Assembly: GCA_910579595.1 (NCBI GenBank)
Contig: CAJTVM010000019.1
Span: 1-36,025, forward strand
Direction: 5' to 3'
DNA from: an uncultured Oscillospiraceae bacterium
GTDB taxonomy: Bacteria; Bacillota; Clostridia; Oscillospirales; Oscillospiraceae
Length of the DNA: 36,025 bases
Below are positions 15,990 to 23,116 of this stretch, piece after piece. Position numbers and translations under genes: made by a program. Each line of letters begins with the position of its first letter. Position 1 is the stretch's first letter. The notes beneath the pieces are model-generated. The model did no database searches. It was not told the origin of the DNA and worked only from the letters and a program-made list of their open reading frames with translations.

Positions 15990-16808
15990 TCATCCAGCCG
16001 GGGAAAAGCCCACCGATTGGAATACGGACATGGCCTCGTCAGACTGGAGGTATTCCAGAAAGGCTTTGGCCTGCTTCTCATGACCGGTGGTGTTGATCAC
16101 GGCGGCGGGATAGATCACCTGTCCACACATCTCGGCGCTCGCCTCGTCTACAATGGTCAGCCCAGCGGAAAAGGCGTCGGTGGCGTAGATGATCCCGCAG
16201 TCTGCCATGCCCTCGCTCACCTGGGTGGTGACCTCTTTCACGTTGGAGCCATAGGTGAGGACACCCGAGGCGGCCAGCGCATCCTCCTCCAGCTCGTAGT
16301 AGGTCAAAATCTTCTGCGTGTACTGGCCCACGGGCACATCGCTGTTTCCCATGGCCAGCAGCACGTTCCCGGACTTGAGCAGATCCGCCAGCTGCTCAAA
16401 GCTCCCGAGCCCTTTGGGGTTGCCCTCCGGCGCCAAAAGCGTGACCTTATTCTCCAGCAGATCCACCCGGGTCCCTTGAAGGACAAAATCAAGGCCCTCC
16501 TCGTTTCCGCCCGCCGCATCCCTTGCGGCGTCCAGCTGGTTCATCTGCTTTGGGGCGGCTGAAATGAAGATATCGCAGGCCGCCCCCTCCTGGATCTGGG
16601 TTTTCAGCGTCCCGGAGGAGTCGTAGTTTGGCACGATGGTCACATCAGGCGCAACATCCTTGTACAGCTCGATGATTTGATCCATGGTCTCTGTCATGGA
16701 GGCTGCGGCAAACACGGTTAGCTCCACAGCCTCCGTTTTTTTCTCTCCGCAGGCGGAGAGAGCCACCAACAGGGCCAGCGCGAGGATAAAAGACATTCGT
16801 TTTTTCAT
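15990..16808 (-). CDS. modA: Molybdate-binding lipoprotein ModA
   Basis: This 272-residue lipoprotein has a signal peptide with lipobox LSAC (Cys20), so it is anchored outside the membrane. The periplasmic-type binding fold opens with ELTVFAAASMTETMDQI, and the oxyanion-contacting regions (AAASM; SSGTLKTQIQ) are visible. The ATG at 16808 has AAAGGAG 9 bases upstream. The leader contains the Moco-type element described at 16830-16905. Molybdate versus tungstate preference cannot be told from sequence alone. Confidence 0.92.
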   Translation of the reverse strand: MKKRMSFILALALLVALSACGEKKTEAVELTVFAAASMTETMDQIIELYKDVAPDVTIVPNYDSSGTLKTQIQEGAACDIFISAAPKQMNQLDAARDAAGGNEEGLDFVLQGTRVDLLENKVTLLAPEGNPKGLGSFEQLADLLKSGNVLLAMGNSDVPVGQYTQKILTYYELEEDALAASGVLTYGSNVKEVTTQVSEGMADCGIIYATDAFSAGLTIVDEASAEMCGQVIYPAAVINTTGHEKQAKAFLEYLQSDEAMSVFQSVGFSPAG

Positions 16809-16834
16809 GTGTTTCGTCTCCTTTGCAAAATGGC

Positions 16835-16905
16835 AGGCACGCCCGTTTCCAGGCGTACCCCGTCCCGCCCCCATGGCAGACGCTTTAGGGGGCAAGGCTC
16901 GAAGA
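16835..16905 (-). ncRNA. Candidate Moco/Tuco-type riboswitch before modA
   Basis: Two elements are shared with the leader at 22190-22295. One is a hairpin with arms GCCCCC/GGGGGC (minus strand, complement of 16888-16893 and 16867-16872) whose inner part has CCTAAA and CATGG, close to the 11-nucleotide GAAA tetraloop receptor. The other is CCTGGAAACGG (complement of 16843-16852 and flank), a stem capped by GAAA. The extra hairpin seen in the other copy is missing. No intrinsic terminator follows, so control of modA translation is more likely than attenuation. The class assignment rests on my recall of the family's tetraloop/receptor architecture. Confidence 0.5.
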
Positions 16906-16921
16906 ACGTGTGCTATCTATC

Positions 16922-17407
16922 TCATCGGGCGCACTCGCCCGTTGTTTCCCTCAGAATCTGCAGTCCATGCTCCAGGGCGGGGAGGATGTACTCCAGGCAT
17001 TCCCGCACCGCCTTGGGGCTGCCGGGAAGGTTGACGATGAGCGTCCCCTTACGTATCCCCGCCGCCGCCCGGGAGAGCATAGCCCGGGGCGTGATTTGCA
17101 GGGAGTGGTACCGCATGGCCTCCGGGATGCCGGGGGCCATGCGTTCCACCACGTCCCGCGTCGCCTCTGGCGTGCAGTCCCGGGGGGAAAACCCCGTGCC
17201 GCCGGTGGTGAGGATCAGATCGGCGGCGTCGCTGTCGCAGATCTCCCTCATTTTGTCCGCCAGTGCCCCCCGCTCGTCGGGGAGCAGGGCGTATCCGGCA
17301 ACCGTATATCCCGCCTGCTCCAGCAGCTCCCGCGCGGCGGGGCCGGACAGATCCTCCCGCGTCCCGGCGCAGCCGGAGTCGCTGGCAGTGATAATATATG
17401 CGCGCAT
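16922..17407 (-). CDS. mogA: MogA/MoaB family molybdopterin adenylyltransferase
   Basis: This 161-residue protein adenylylates molybdopterin before metal insertion by MoeA. The signature is TTGGTGFSPRDCTPEAT (about 67-83), with the downstream PGSPKAVRECLE segment near residue 130. The start at 17407 is 2 bases after the MOSC stop, with GGAGG 7 bases upstream. A leader with a riboswitch-like structure separates it from modA, so it may be the end of the upstream Moco unit. Confidence 0.9.
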   Translation of the reverse strand: MRAYIITASDSGCAGTREDLSGPAARELLEQAGYTVAGYALLPDERGALADKMREICDSDAADLILTTGGTGFSPRDCTPEATRDVVERMAPGIPEAMRYHSLQITPRAMLSRAAAGIRKGTLIVNLPGSPKAVRECLEYILPALEHGLQILRETTGECAR

Positions 17408-17409
17408 GA

Positions 17410-17847
17410 TTATTCCTCCTCCTCTGCAACCAGCTCGTCCCCCACGGAGATCGTCCCTCCGCGGAGCACCCGGGTGAACACGCCCTCCCTGGGCATAATG
17501 CAGTCCCCCATTACCTTGAAAATCTCGCAGTGAGAATGGCACTCCTTGCCGATCTGGGTCAGCTCCAGCAGCACCTCGCCGCAGCGCAGCCGGGTTCCCA
17601 CGGGAAGCGTGCGGAAGTCGATGCCGGACACCACCAGGTTTTCCCCAAAGGCCCCGTTGGCCACCTCCGCCCCACAGGCCCGGAACGCCTCCACCTTTTC
17701 GTGAGAGAGCAGGGACACCTGCCGGTGCCATTTCCCCGCGTGGGCGTCCCCTTCAATGCCCCAGTCCTCCACAAGGCGGGCGGATCCGATGTTTTTCTTC
17801 TGCGTTCCTTTTTTCTCGCTGACGCATACCGCGATCACCTTTCCCAT
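17410..17847 (-). CDS. MOSC domain protein
   Basis: This 145-residue protein is a stand-alone MOSC (Moco sulfurase C-terminal) domain. These domains bind the molybdenum cofactor or handle sulfur and metal delivery to it. Cysteines in GKECHSHCEIFKVMGDCIMP (about 100-119) include the conserved MOSC cysteine. GGAGG sits 9 bases before the ATG, overlapping the end of moaA. The position inside the Moco gene series supports a cofactor role; whether it sulfurates or carries Moco is not known. Confidence 0.9.
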   Translation of the reverse strand: MGKVIAVCVSEKKGTQKKNIGSARLVEDWGIEGDAHAGKWHRQVSLLSHEKVEAFRACGAEVANGAFGENLVVSGIDFRTLPVGTRLRCGEVLLELTQIGKECHSHCEIFKVMGDCIMPREGVFTRVLRGGTISVGDELVAEEEE

Positions 17848-17852
17848 GTGCG

Positions 17853-18824
17853 TTAGCCTCCGATCTGATTCATATTGTGTTCCTCGCCGTTCTCCACGCC
17901 CTGCCGGGCAAACTGGTGGGCGGCGGGCTTGTTTTGCACCGCTGTTTCAATGGCGGCACGGATGGCGCTGTCGTCCTGCGTCAGCAGCGGGCGCAGCGCC
18001 ACCCCCGTCTCATACTGTAAGCAGGTTTTCAAAAAACCATTTGCGGTGAGCCGCACCCGGTTGCAGCCGTGGCAGAATTGGTGGCTCATGGCACTGATGA
18101 AGCCAATTTTGCCCGCAAAGCCGGGTAGGGCGGCATAACGGCATGGCCCGTTCCCCATAGCGGGTCCCTCATAGGGGGCCATGGGGCCGTACGCCGCCTC
18201 CAGCGCACCGCGCAGCTCCCCCTCCGTACACGGGGACAGCCCCCGCCCCCGGCCGATGGGCATCAGCTCGATAAACCGGACCGCCAGGAGCTTTTCCCGC
18301 GCCAGTCCAGCCAGCGCAATCCAATCCTCACGGCCCCCTTCCCTGGGGACGCAGTTCACCTTCACGTTCAGCCCCGGTACGGCCAGGGCCGCATCCAGGG
18401 AGGCCAGCGCCTGCCCCAGCCCGTCCCGCCGGGTGAGCGCCCGGTAGCGCTCCCGGTCCAAGGTATCCAGGCTGATGTTTACCCCGTCCAGCCCCGCGTC
18501 CAGAAGGGCCGGAAGCCGTTCTTCCAGCAGCACCCCGTTGGTGGTGATGGTGACGCTCCGGGTGTTGGGCAGGGCTTTCAGCCCCGCCACAAGCCGCTCC
18601 AGCCCCCGGCGCACCAACGGCTCCCCCCCGGTGAGCTTGAATTTGCTCACGCCCATTTCCCCAAAGATCCGGCACAGGCGGAGGATTTCCTCATAGCGCA
18701 AAATCATGTCATGGGGCATCCAGGCGACGCCCTCCTCCGGCATACAGTAGGCACACCGCAGGTTGCAGCGATCGGTCACCGAAATGCGCAGATAGTCGAT
18801 GGTCCTGCCCTCTCCGTCCGTCAT
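17853..18824 (-). CDS. moaA: GTP 3',8-cyclase MoaA
   Basis: This 323-residue radical SAM enzyme makes the first Moco intermediate from GTP. The N-terminal cluster motif is C20-x3-C24-x2-C27. The C-terminal cluster cysteines are C251, C254 and C268 in CHGCNRVRLTANGFLKTC. It ends in the double glycine (QIGG) that is conserved and functional in MoaA. The chosen ATG at 18824 overlaps the mobB stop (ATGA) and has GGAGG 8 bases upstream. It acts with moaC, encoded just upstream in the same unit. Confidence 0.95.
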   Translation of the reverse strand: MTDGEGRTIDYLRISVTDRCNLRCAYCMPEEGVAWMPHDMILRYEEILRLCRIFGEMGVSKFKLTGGEPLVRRGLERLVAGLKALPNTRSVTITTNGVLLEERLPALLDAGLDGVNISLDTLDRERYRALTRRDGLGQALASLDAALAVPGLNVKVNCVPREGGREDWIALAGLAREKLLAVRFIELMPIGRGRGLSPCTEGELRGALEAAYGPMAPYEGPAMGNGPCRYAALPGFAGKIGFISAMSHQFCHGCNRVRLTANGFLKTCLQYETGVALRPLLTQDDSAIRAAIETAVQNKPAAHQFARQGVENGEEHNMNQIGG

Positions 18825-19318
18825 ACGCCACACCTCCCCAGAAACGTTGCCACCACCCGCGCCAATCCGGCGGCGTCCTCCAAGCCCAGAGTGGGTACCC
18901 CCGGCAGGTCCAGCGGAAGATCGGTGACCAGCGCCAGCAGACCGTCCGGCGGGCACACCGGCCCATCCGAGTTCCCGGCCCGTACCACCTCAATTTTTGG
19001 CCACGGAGAATTTTTAAACCCCTCCAGCAAAATCACATCCGCCTCCGGGAAGCAGCCCACCAGCTCCGTCTCTGAGATTGGGGCACGCTTCACCAGCTGG
19101 AACTTTTCCCCGTCAAACACCGCCGCGCCCACCGCCCCCGCCGCCAGACAGCGGAAGCTGTCCGTTCCGGGGCGGTCGGGTTCAAAACGGTGGCCGTCGT
19201 GCTTGATCACCGCGGCCTTCAGCCCCCGGCGGGCCAGCTCCGCCACCAGCCCCTCCAGCACAGTGGTTTTGCCGGAGTTTTTCACCCCGGAAACGGCGAT
19301 TACATTACCCTGCCCCAT
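18821..19318 (-). CDS. mobB: MobB-like molybdopterin-guanine dinucleotide protein
   Basis: This 165-residue P-loop protein has Walker A GVKNSGKTT (about 10-18) and a GTPase-like VILLEGFKNS region. MobB assists MobA in MGD formation by binding GTP. Its start overlaps moaC by 14 bases and its stop overlaps moaA by 4. mobA itself lies at the far end of the island. The ribosome binding site (GGGGTG) lies inside moaC and is modest. Confidence 0.9.
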   Translation of the reverse strand: MGQGNVIAVSGVKNSGKTTVLEGLVAELARRGLKAAVIKHDGHRFEPDRPGTDSFRCLAAGAVGAAVFDGEKFQLVKRAPISETELVGCFPEADVILLEGFKNSPWPKIEVVRAGNSDGPVCPPDGLLALVTDLPLDLPGVPTLGLEDAAGLARVVATFLGRCGV

Positions 19319-19787
19319 GGACGTACACCCCGGATTTTCCGCCCTCCTTGCGCACCAGGTGGATGCCACCCAGCTCCATGGATCTGTCCATAGCCTTGCA
19401 CATATCGTAAATGGTGAGCAGCGCAGCGGACACTCCGGTGAGGGCCTCCATCTCCACGCCAGTCTTGCCCGTCACCTTCACTGTACAGGCAGCCTCCACC
19501 AGCCCCTCCTCCGGGCGCAGCGCAAAGTCGATCCCGCACTGGGAAATGGGCAGCGGGTGGCACAGGGGAATCAGCTCCGCCGTGCGCTTGACCGCCATGA
19601 TCCCCCCCACCCGGGCCACGCCCAGCACGTCCCCTTTGGCGGCGGTTCCCTCCCGGATGGCGGCCATCACCTCATCGCTGACCTTGATGCATCCTGTGGC
19701 CGTGGCCGTCCGAACCGTGGGCGCCTTCTCCGACACGTCCACCATGACGGCGTTGCCCTGGGCGTCAAAATGATTCAATGTTCCCAT
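19305..19787 (-). CDS. moaC: Cyclic pyranopterin monophosphate synthase MoaC
   Basis: This 160-residue enzyme turns the MoaA product into cPMP. The family motif around LIPLCHPLPIS (about 72-82), the KVTGKTGVEMEAL segment and the TIYDMCKA stretch before the C-terminal helix are clear. GGGAGG lies 8 bases before the ATG. It follows moeA by 21 bases and overlaps mobB. Confidence 0.95.
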   Translation of the reverse strand: MGTLNHFDAQGNAVMVDVSEKAPTVRTATATGCIKVSDEVMAAIREGTAAKGDVLGVARVGGIMAVKRTAELIPLCHPLPISQCGIDFALRPEEGLVEAACTVKVTGKTGVEMEALTGVSAALLTIYDMCKAMDRSMELGGIHLVRKEGGKSGVYVHGAG

Positions 19788-19808
19788 TGTAAAGCCTCCC
19801 GTTTTTGC

Positions 19809-21020
19809 TTATAAAATGTAGACCGTCACGCGCTCACCCGCCTGGGCGGGGCCGTTCAGCTCCACCAGACAGTTGGTCCCCACGGCGGAGCGCAGCTGCC
19901 CCGGGGAATGGCCCTGCGGCAGCGCCACCCTGCCTTCCCGGAAGCACCCCCGCACAAAACGGCGCATACCGCCCCCCTTGGGAAAATCGGTTTCCAGCGT
20001 CCCCACCGCCTTCAGGGGGCACAGGGACGGCCTGCCCGCCAGCGCCGCCAGCAGCGGACGGCCCAGCAGCTCAAAGGTGGCGGACGCCGCGAAGGGGTTC
20101 CCGGACAGGCACAAAATGGGCTTCCCCCGGCAGACGGCGTACATAGCCGGCGTTCCCGGCTTGCACCGCACCCGCCAGAACAGCCGCTCCGCCCCCAGCA
20201 GGGGCAGGGCCTGGTGGAACGCGTCCCGCGCACCCACCGAAACGCCGCCGGTGGTAATGATAACATCCGCTACCTCCGCCAGCTCCCGCAGGGCGGCGGC
20301 AATTTCCTCCGGCTCATCGGCGCACCCCGTCGGGGCGCTGACCACCGGAATGCCCAGCGCGGTCAGCCGTCCCCACAGGCAGGCCCGGTTGGAGGAATAG
20401 ATTTTCCCCGGCGGCAGGGGCCGGACATGGTTTTCCACCAGCTCGTCCCCGGTGCACAGCAGGGCAGCCCGGGGAACCCGCCGCACACTCAGCTCCACGT
20501 CGTCCCGGAACAGGCCCGCGCTGGCCAGCACGCCCAGGGCCGTCCCGTCCAGCACCGCCCCGGCGGACAGCAGGATTTCCCCCCGCTTGAAGTCCTCCCC
20601 CCGGTGGCAGTAATTCTCAAAGGGGCGCAGGCTTTGGTAGATCTCCACCCTCTCCGCGCCTTGGTTGGTGTCCTCCTGCCGGATCACGCAGTCGCACCCC
20701 TGGGGAATGGGCGCGCCGGTCATGATACGTACGGCCTGACCCGGCCCCACGGTTTTCCCGCACCAGCCTCCGGCAAACACCGTATCCACTACCGTCAGCA
20801 CAGCAGGGGTATCTTGAGAGGCCCCGGCGCTGTCCGCTGCGCGGAACGCGTACCCGTCCAGAGGGGAACGGGAGAACGGGGGCTGGTCGATGGGTGCGAA
20901 CACGTCCCGCGCCAGCACCCGGCCCAGGCTGTCAGATGGGGTTATTTCCTCACTGCCCAGCGGGGCTGCGGAGCCGGTGATCAGCTCCACCGCCCGCTCC
21001 AGGGAAATGGATTCCTCCAT
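19809..21020 (-). CDS. moeA: Molybdopterin molybdenumtransferase MoeA
   Basis: This 403-residue protein inserts molybdenum into adenylylated molybdopterin. The N-terminal linker domain contains PPFSRSPLDGYAFRAAD, domain 2 the TGAPIPQGCDCVIRQE motif (about 100-115), and domain 3 the ITTGGVSVGARD molybdopterin-binding motif (near 255). The C-terminal domain follows. The ATG at 21020 has AGGAGG about 7 bases upstream and overlaps the end of the preceding MoeA-like gene. Confidence 0.93.
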   Translation of the reverse strand: MEESISLERAVELITGSAAPLGSEEITPSDSLGRVLARDVFAPIDQPPFSRSPLDGYAFRAADSAGASQDTPAVLTVVDTVFAGGWCGKTVGPGQAVRIMTGAPIPQGCDCVIRQEDTNQGAERVEIYQSLRPFENYCHRGEDFKRGEILLSAGAVLDGTALGVLASAGLFRDDVELSVRRVPRAALLCTGDELVENHVRPLPPGKIYSSNRACLWGRLTALGIPVVSAPTGCADEPEEIAAALRELAEVADVIITTGGVSVGARDAFHQALPLLGAERLFWRVRCKPGTPAMYAVCRGKPILCLSGNPFAASATFELLGRPLLAALAGRPSLCPLKAVGTLETDFPKGGGMRRFVRGCFREGRVALPQGHSPGQLRSAVGTNCLVELNGPAQAGERVTVYIL

Positions 21021-21022
21021 GG

Positions 21023-22054
21023 TTACCCCTCCTTCCCAAAGGGGCAAACCGGGTAATGGCATTCGCCGCAGCCCAGGCACAGCCCGCCGTGCCCCAGGCC
21101 CGTCAAATCCTGCCGCTCAACCCGAACCCCGGCGGCGATCCGGGGCAGAATCAAATCAAACACCGTGGCCTTCGCGTACATGACGCACCCGGGCAGGCCC
21201 ATCACAGGGGTACCGTCCAAATAGCCCAGCAGGAACATGGCCCCCGGCAGCACTGGCGCGCCGTAGGCGACAATCTCCGTCCCCGCCGCCTTGACGGCCC
21301 CCGGTGTGCGGTCGTCCGGGTCTACGCTCATGCCCCCGGTGCACAGGATCAGATCCACCCCCGCCGATTTTGCCGCCATAACCTCCCGCGCAATGTCCTC
21401 CTGCCCGTCGCCGGGCGTAGCGCGGCGCACCGTCTCAATGCCATAGGCCGCCAGCTTTTCCTCCACCACCGGGGTGAAGGAATCCTGAATCCGCCCCTTG
21501 GCGATCTCGCTGCCGGTGGCGATCACGGCGGCGGTTTTCAGGCGGTAGGGCAGCAGCTCCAGCAAGGGGGTCCCCCCTGCCGCCGCCTCCGCCTGACGCA
21601 GCTTTTCCTCCCCGATGACCAGGGGGATCACCCGGGTTCCTGCCAGCTTGTCCCCCTTGCGCACCGGGGTGTTGGTGTGCCGGGTGGCGATCATCAGATC
21701 GCCTACGCAGTTAACCTGCATCAGGCGGGGAACGTCCACCCGAAACAGCCCGTCGCAGCCGGCGATCAGCTCGATCTTTCCCTCCTTGACCTGGGTGGGG
21801 TGCATATGCGCGCCCTGGCAGATGGCCCGCAGCCGCTCCGCCCCCTCGTTTTCATGGAGCATTCCCGGGGCCTTTTCCCAGACGTACAGGTTTTCCTTCC
21901 CCATGGACAGCAACACCGGGATATCCTCCGGCGCAACCACATGGCCCTTGCGGAACCGGGCGTCCTTGGTCACGCCGGGGATGATCTGGGTCATGTCGTG
22001 GCAGAGCACATGGCCCACTGCGTTCTCTGTGCGAATCAGCTTCAATCCAGCCAC
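21023..22054 (-). CDS. MoeA-like molybdopterin-binding protein with cysteine-rich tail
   Basis: This 343-residue protein shares the molybdopterin-binding domain of MoeA/MogA (LCTGGMSVDPDDRTPGAVK, about 240-258) but not the full MoeA arrangement. Its last 18 residues carry C-x2-C-x2-C-x4-C (Cys326, 329, 332, 337; CLGCGECHYPVCPFG), likely a metal or Fe-S site. The start is ambiguous: GTG at 22054 sits almost against the ribosome binding site, and TTG at 22045, giving MKLIRTENAVGHVL, has better spacing. It is the first gene after the Moco riboswitch. A role in cofactor handling or metal choice is inferred. Confidence 0.82.
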   Translation of the reverse strand: MAGLKLIRTENAVGHVLCHDMTQIIPGVTKDARFRKGHVVAPEDIPVLLSMGKENLYVWEKAPGMLHENEGAERLRAICQGAHMHPTQVKEGKIELIAGCDGLFRVDVPRLMQVNCVGDLMIATRHTNTPVRKGDKLAGTRVIPLVIGEEKLRQAEAAAGGTPLLELLPYRLKTAAVIATGSEIAKGRIQDSFTPVVEEKLAAYGIETVRRATPGDGQEDIAREVMAAKSAGVDLILCTGGMSVDPDDRTPGAVKAAGTEIVAYGAPVLPGAMFLLGYLDGTPVMGLPGCVMYAKATVFDLILPRIAAGVRVERQDLTGLGHGGLCLGCGECHYPVCPFGKEG

Positions 22055-22108
22055 TCTCCTCTCCCCGTCAGGCGCGGGCGCGTCTGCGGATTATTGACGT
22101 TTAATATG

Positions 22109-22142
22109 AAAAAGGCGCACCCTGAGCAGACAGGGTACGCCT
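22109..22142 (-). terminator. Intrinsic terminator in Moco riboswitch leader
   Basis: On the minus strand AGGCGTACCCTG (complement of 22131-22142) pairs with CAGGGTGCGCCT (complement of 22113-22124), one mismatch, followed by five U. A second hairpin, CGCGCATC-N8-GATGCGCG (22148-22171), lies between it and the aptamer and could be part of the switching structure. It sits about 55 bases ahead of the start codon, so it should attenuate transcription. Confidence 0.8.
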
Positions 22143-22189
22143 CAACACGCGCATCCAGATTCAGATGCGCGCCGGGATTACGCCTTCTT

Positions 22190-22295
22190 CTCAAACACGG
22201 AAAGCGGGACCGTTTCCAGGCCCACTCGGCGGCGGAATATTCCGCCGCGGCCCTGGCGCCGTAGGTTTCCCCTTAGGCGCCGGGGCTTGAAAGCA
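22190..22295 (-). ncRNA. Candidate Moco riboswitch
   Basis: This leader precedes the Moco biosynthesis unit. A hairpin formed by two GGCGCC arms encloses CCTAAG (complement of 22272-22277) and TACGG (complement of 22259-22263), a near-exact 11-nucleotide GAAA tetraloop receptor. A second element, CCTGGAAACGG (around the complement of 22210-22219), presents a GAAA tetraloop. Between them a perfect palindrome forms an extra hairpin at 22229-22248. Downstream are two hairpins, the last an intrinsic terminator. The GNRA tetraloop/receptor plan and the gene context match what I recall of the Moco family. A covariance-model search would settle it. Confidence 0.75.
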
Positions 22296-22301
22296 GATGA
22301 A

Positions 22302-22329
22302 ATTATAACAGAAAGTCGTTTCAGTCGAA
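22302..22329 (-). promoter_or_regulatory. Promoter of the Moco biosynthesis unit
   Basis: On the minus strand TGTTATAAT (extended -10; hexamer complement of 22302-22307) lies 16 bases after TTCGAC (complement of 22324-22329). The -35 overlaps the last codons of the asrB-like gene. No terminator separates the two units, so read-through from the molybdoenzyme operon is also possible. Confidence 0.7.
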
Positions 22330-23115
22330 CAGGCCCTTGGCGAAGCTGTAGTTGAACACCGGACCCTCCAGGCAGACATAGGTTTCGTTGATCTTGCAGT
22401 GGCCGCACTTGCCCAGGGCACAGGACATTTTCCGCTCGAAGGACACCCAGATCTTGTCCTCAGCCGCGCCGTTTTTCAGGCACTCCAGCGCCGCGAAGCG
22501 CATCATCACCGGGGGGCCGACAATGGCCACATTGTAGTCGGCAAATTCACCGAAGGGCACCTTGGGGATATGGGCGGTAACCATCCCCGCCTCAAAGCCC
22601 GGGGCGGAGGAGTTATCCAGGGCATAAACGGTGTGGAACTTCTCCTGAGCTCGGAATTTTTCCAACTCGCCGGTAAACAGCACGCAGTCCATGTCCTTGA
22701 ACCCGGCAATGAGATGCAAGCTGTTAATTTCCTCCGGGTGATCGCAGAAGTGGTTCAGCATGGTTTTCACCGGGGCCATGCCTGTACCGCCGCAGATGAC
22801 CACCAGATCCTTGCCCTTGAATTGCTCCACCGGGAAGGGCTTGCCGTAGGGGCCCCGCATAAACAGCGTATCCCCGCTCTGGAGGCCAAACACCCCCTGG
22901 GTGAGCCGCCCCACCTTGCGGATGGTGAACTCCACATAACCGTCTCCACTGCCGCTGACGGAGATGGGGGCCTCCCCCACCTTGGGTATGGACAGCTGGA
23001 AAAACTGGCCGTGCCGGGTTTCGCCGTGGTATTCCACCCGGAAGGTGTACTCGGCCTTGGTCTCCTTCAATACGCTGAGAATTTTATGGGGTTCCGGCAG
23101 CATGATGTTTTCCAT
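22321..23115 (-). CDS. AsrB-like FAD/NAD(P)H reductase subunit
   Basis: This 264-residue protein belongs to the ferredoxin-NADP reductase family, subunit B of anaerobic sulfite reductase. An FAD-binding barrel has APISVSG (49-55), the pyridine-nucleotide domain has VICGGTGMAP (106-115), and the end has four cysteines (C232, C237, C240, C248) for a [2Fe-2S] cluster, as in PyrK and AsrB. It begins 1 base after the TorD-AsrA stop. It would take electrons from NAD(P)H and pass them to the AsrA-like part. No AsrC (siroheme subunit) is in the window, so the acceptor is probably the neighbouring molybdoenzyme, not sulfite. Confidence 0.9.
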   Translation of the reverse strand: MENIMLPEPHKILSVLKETKAEYTFRVEYHGETRHGQFFQLSIPKVGEAPISVSGSGDGYVEFTIRKVGRLTQGVFGLQSGDTLFMRGPYGKPFPVEQFKGKDLVVICGGTGMAPVKTMLNHFCDHPEEINSLHLIAGFKDMDCVLFTGELEKFRAQEKFHTVYALDNSSAPGFEAGMVTAHIPKVPFGEFADYNVAIVGPPVMMRFAALECLKNGAAEDKIWVSFERKMSCALGKCGHCKINETYVCLEGPVFNYSFAKGLFD

Positions 23116-23116
23116 A

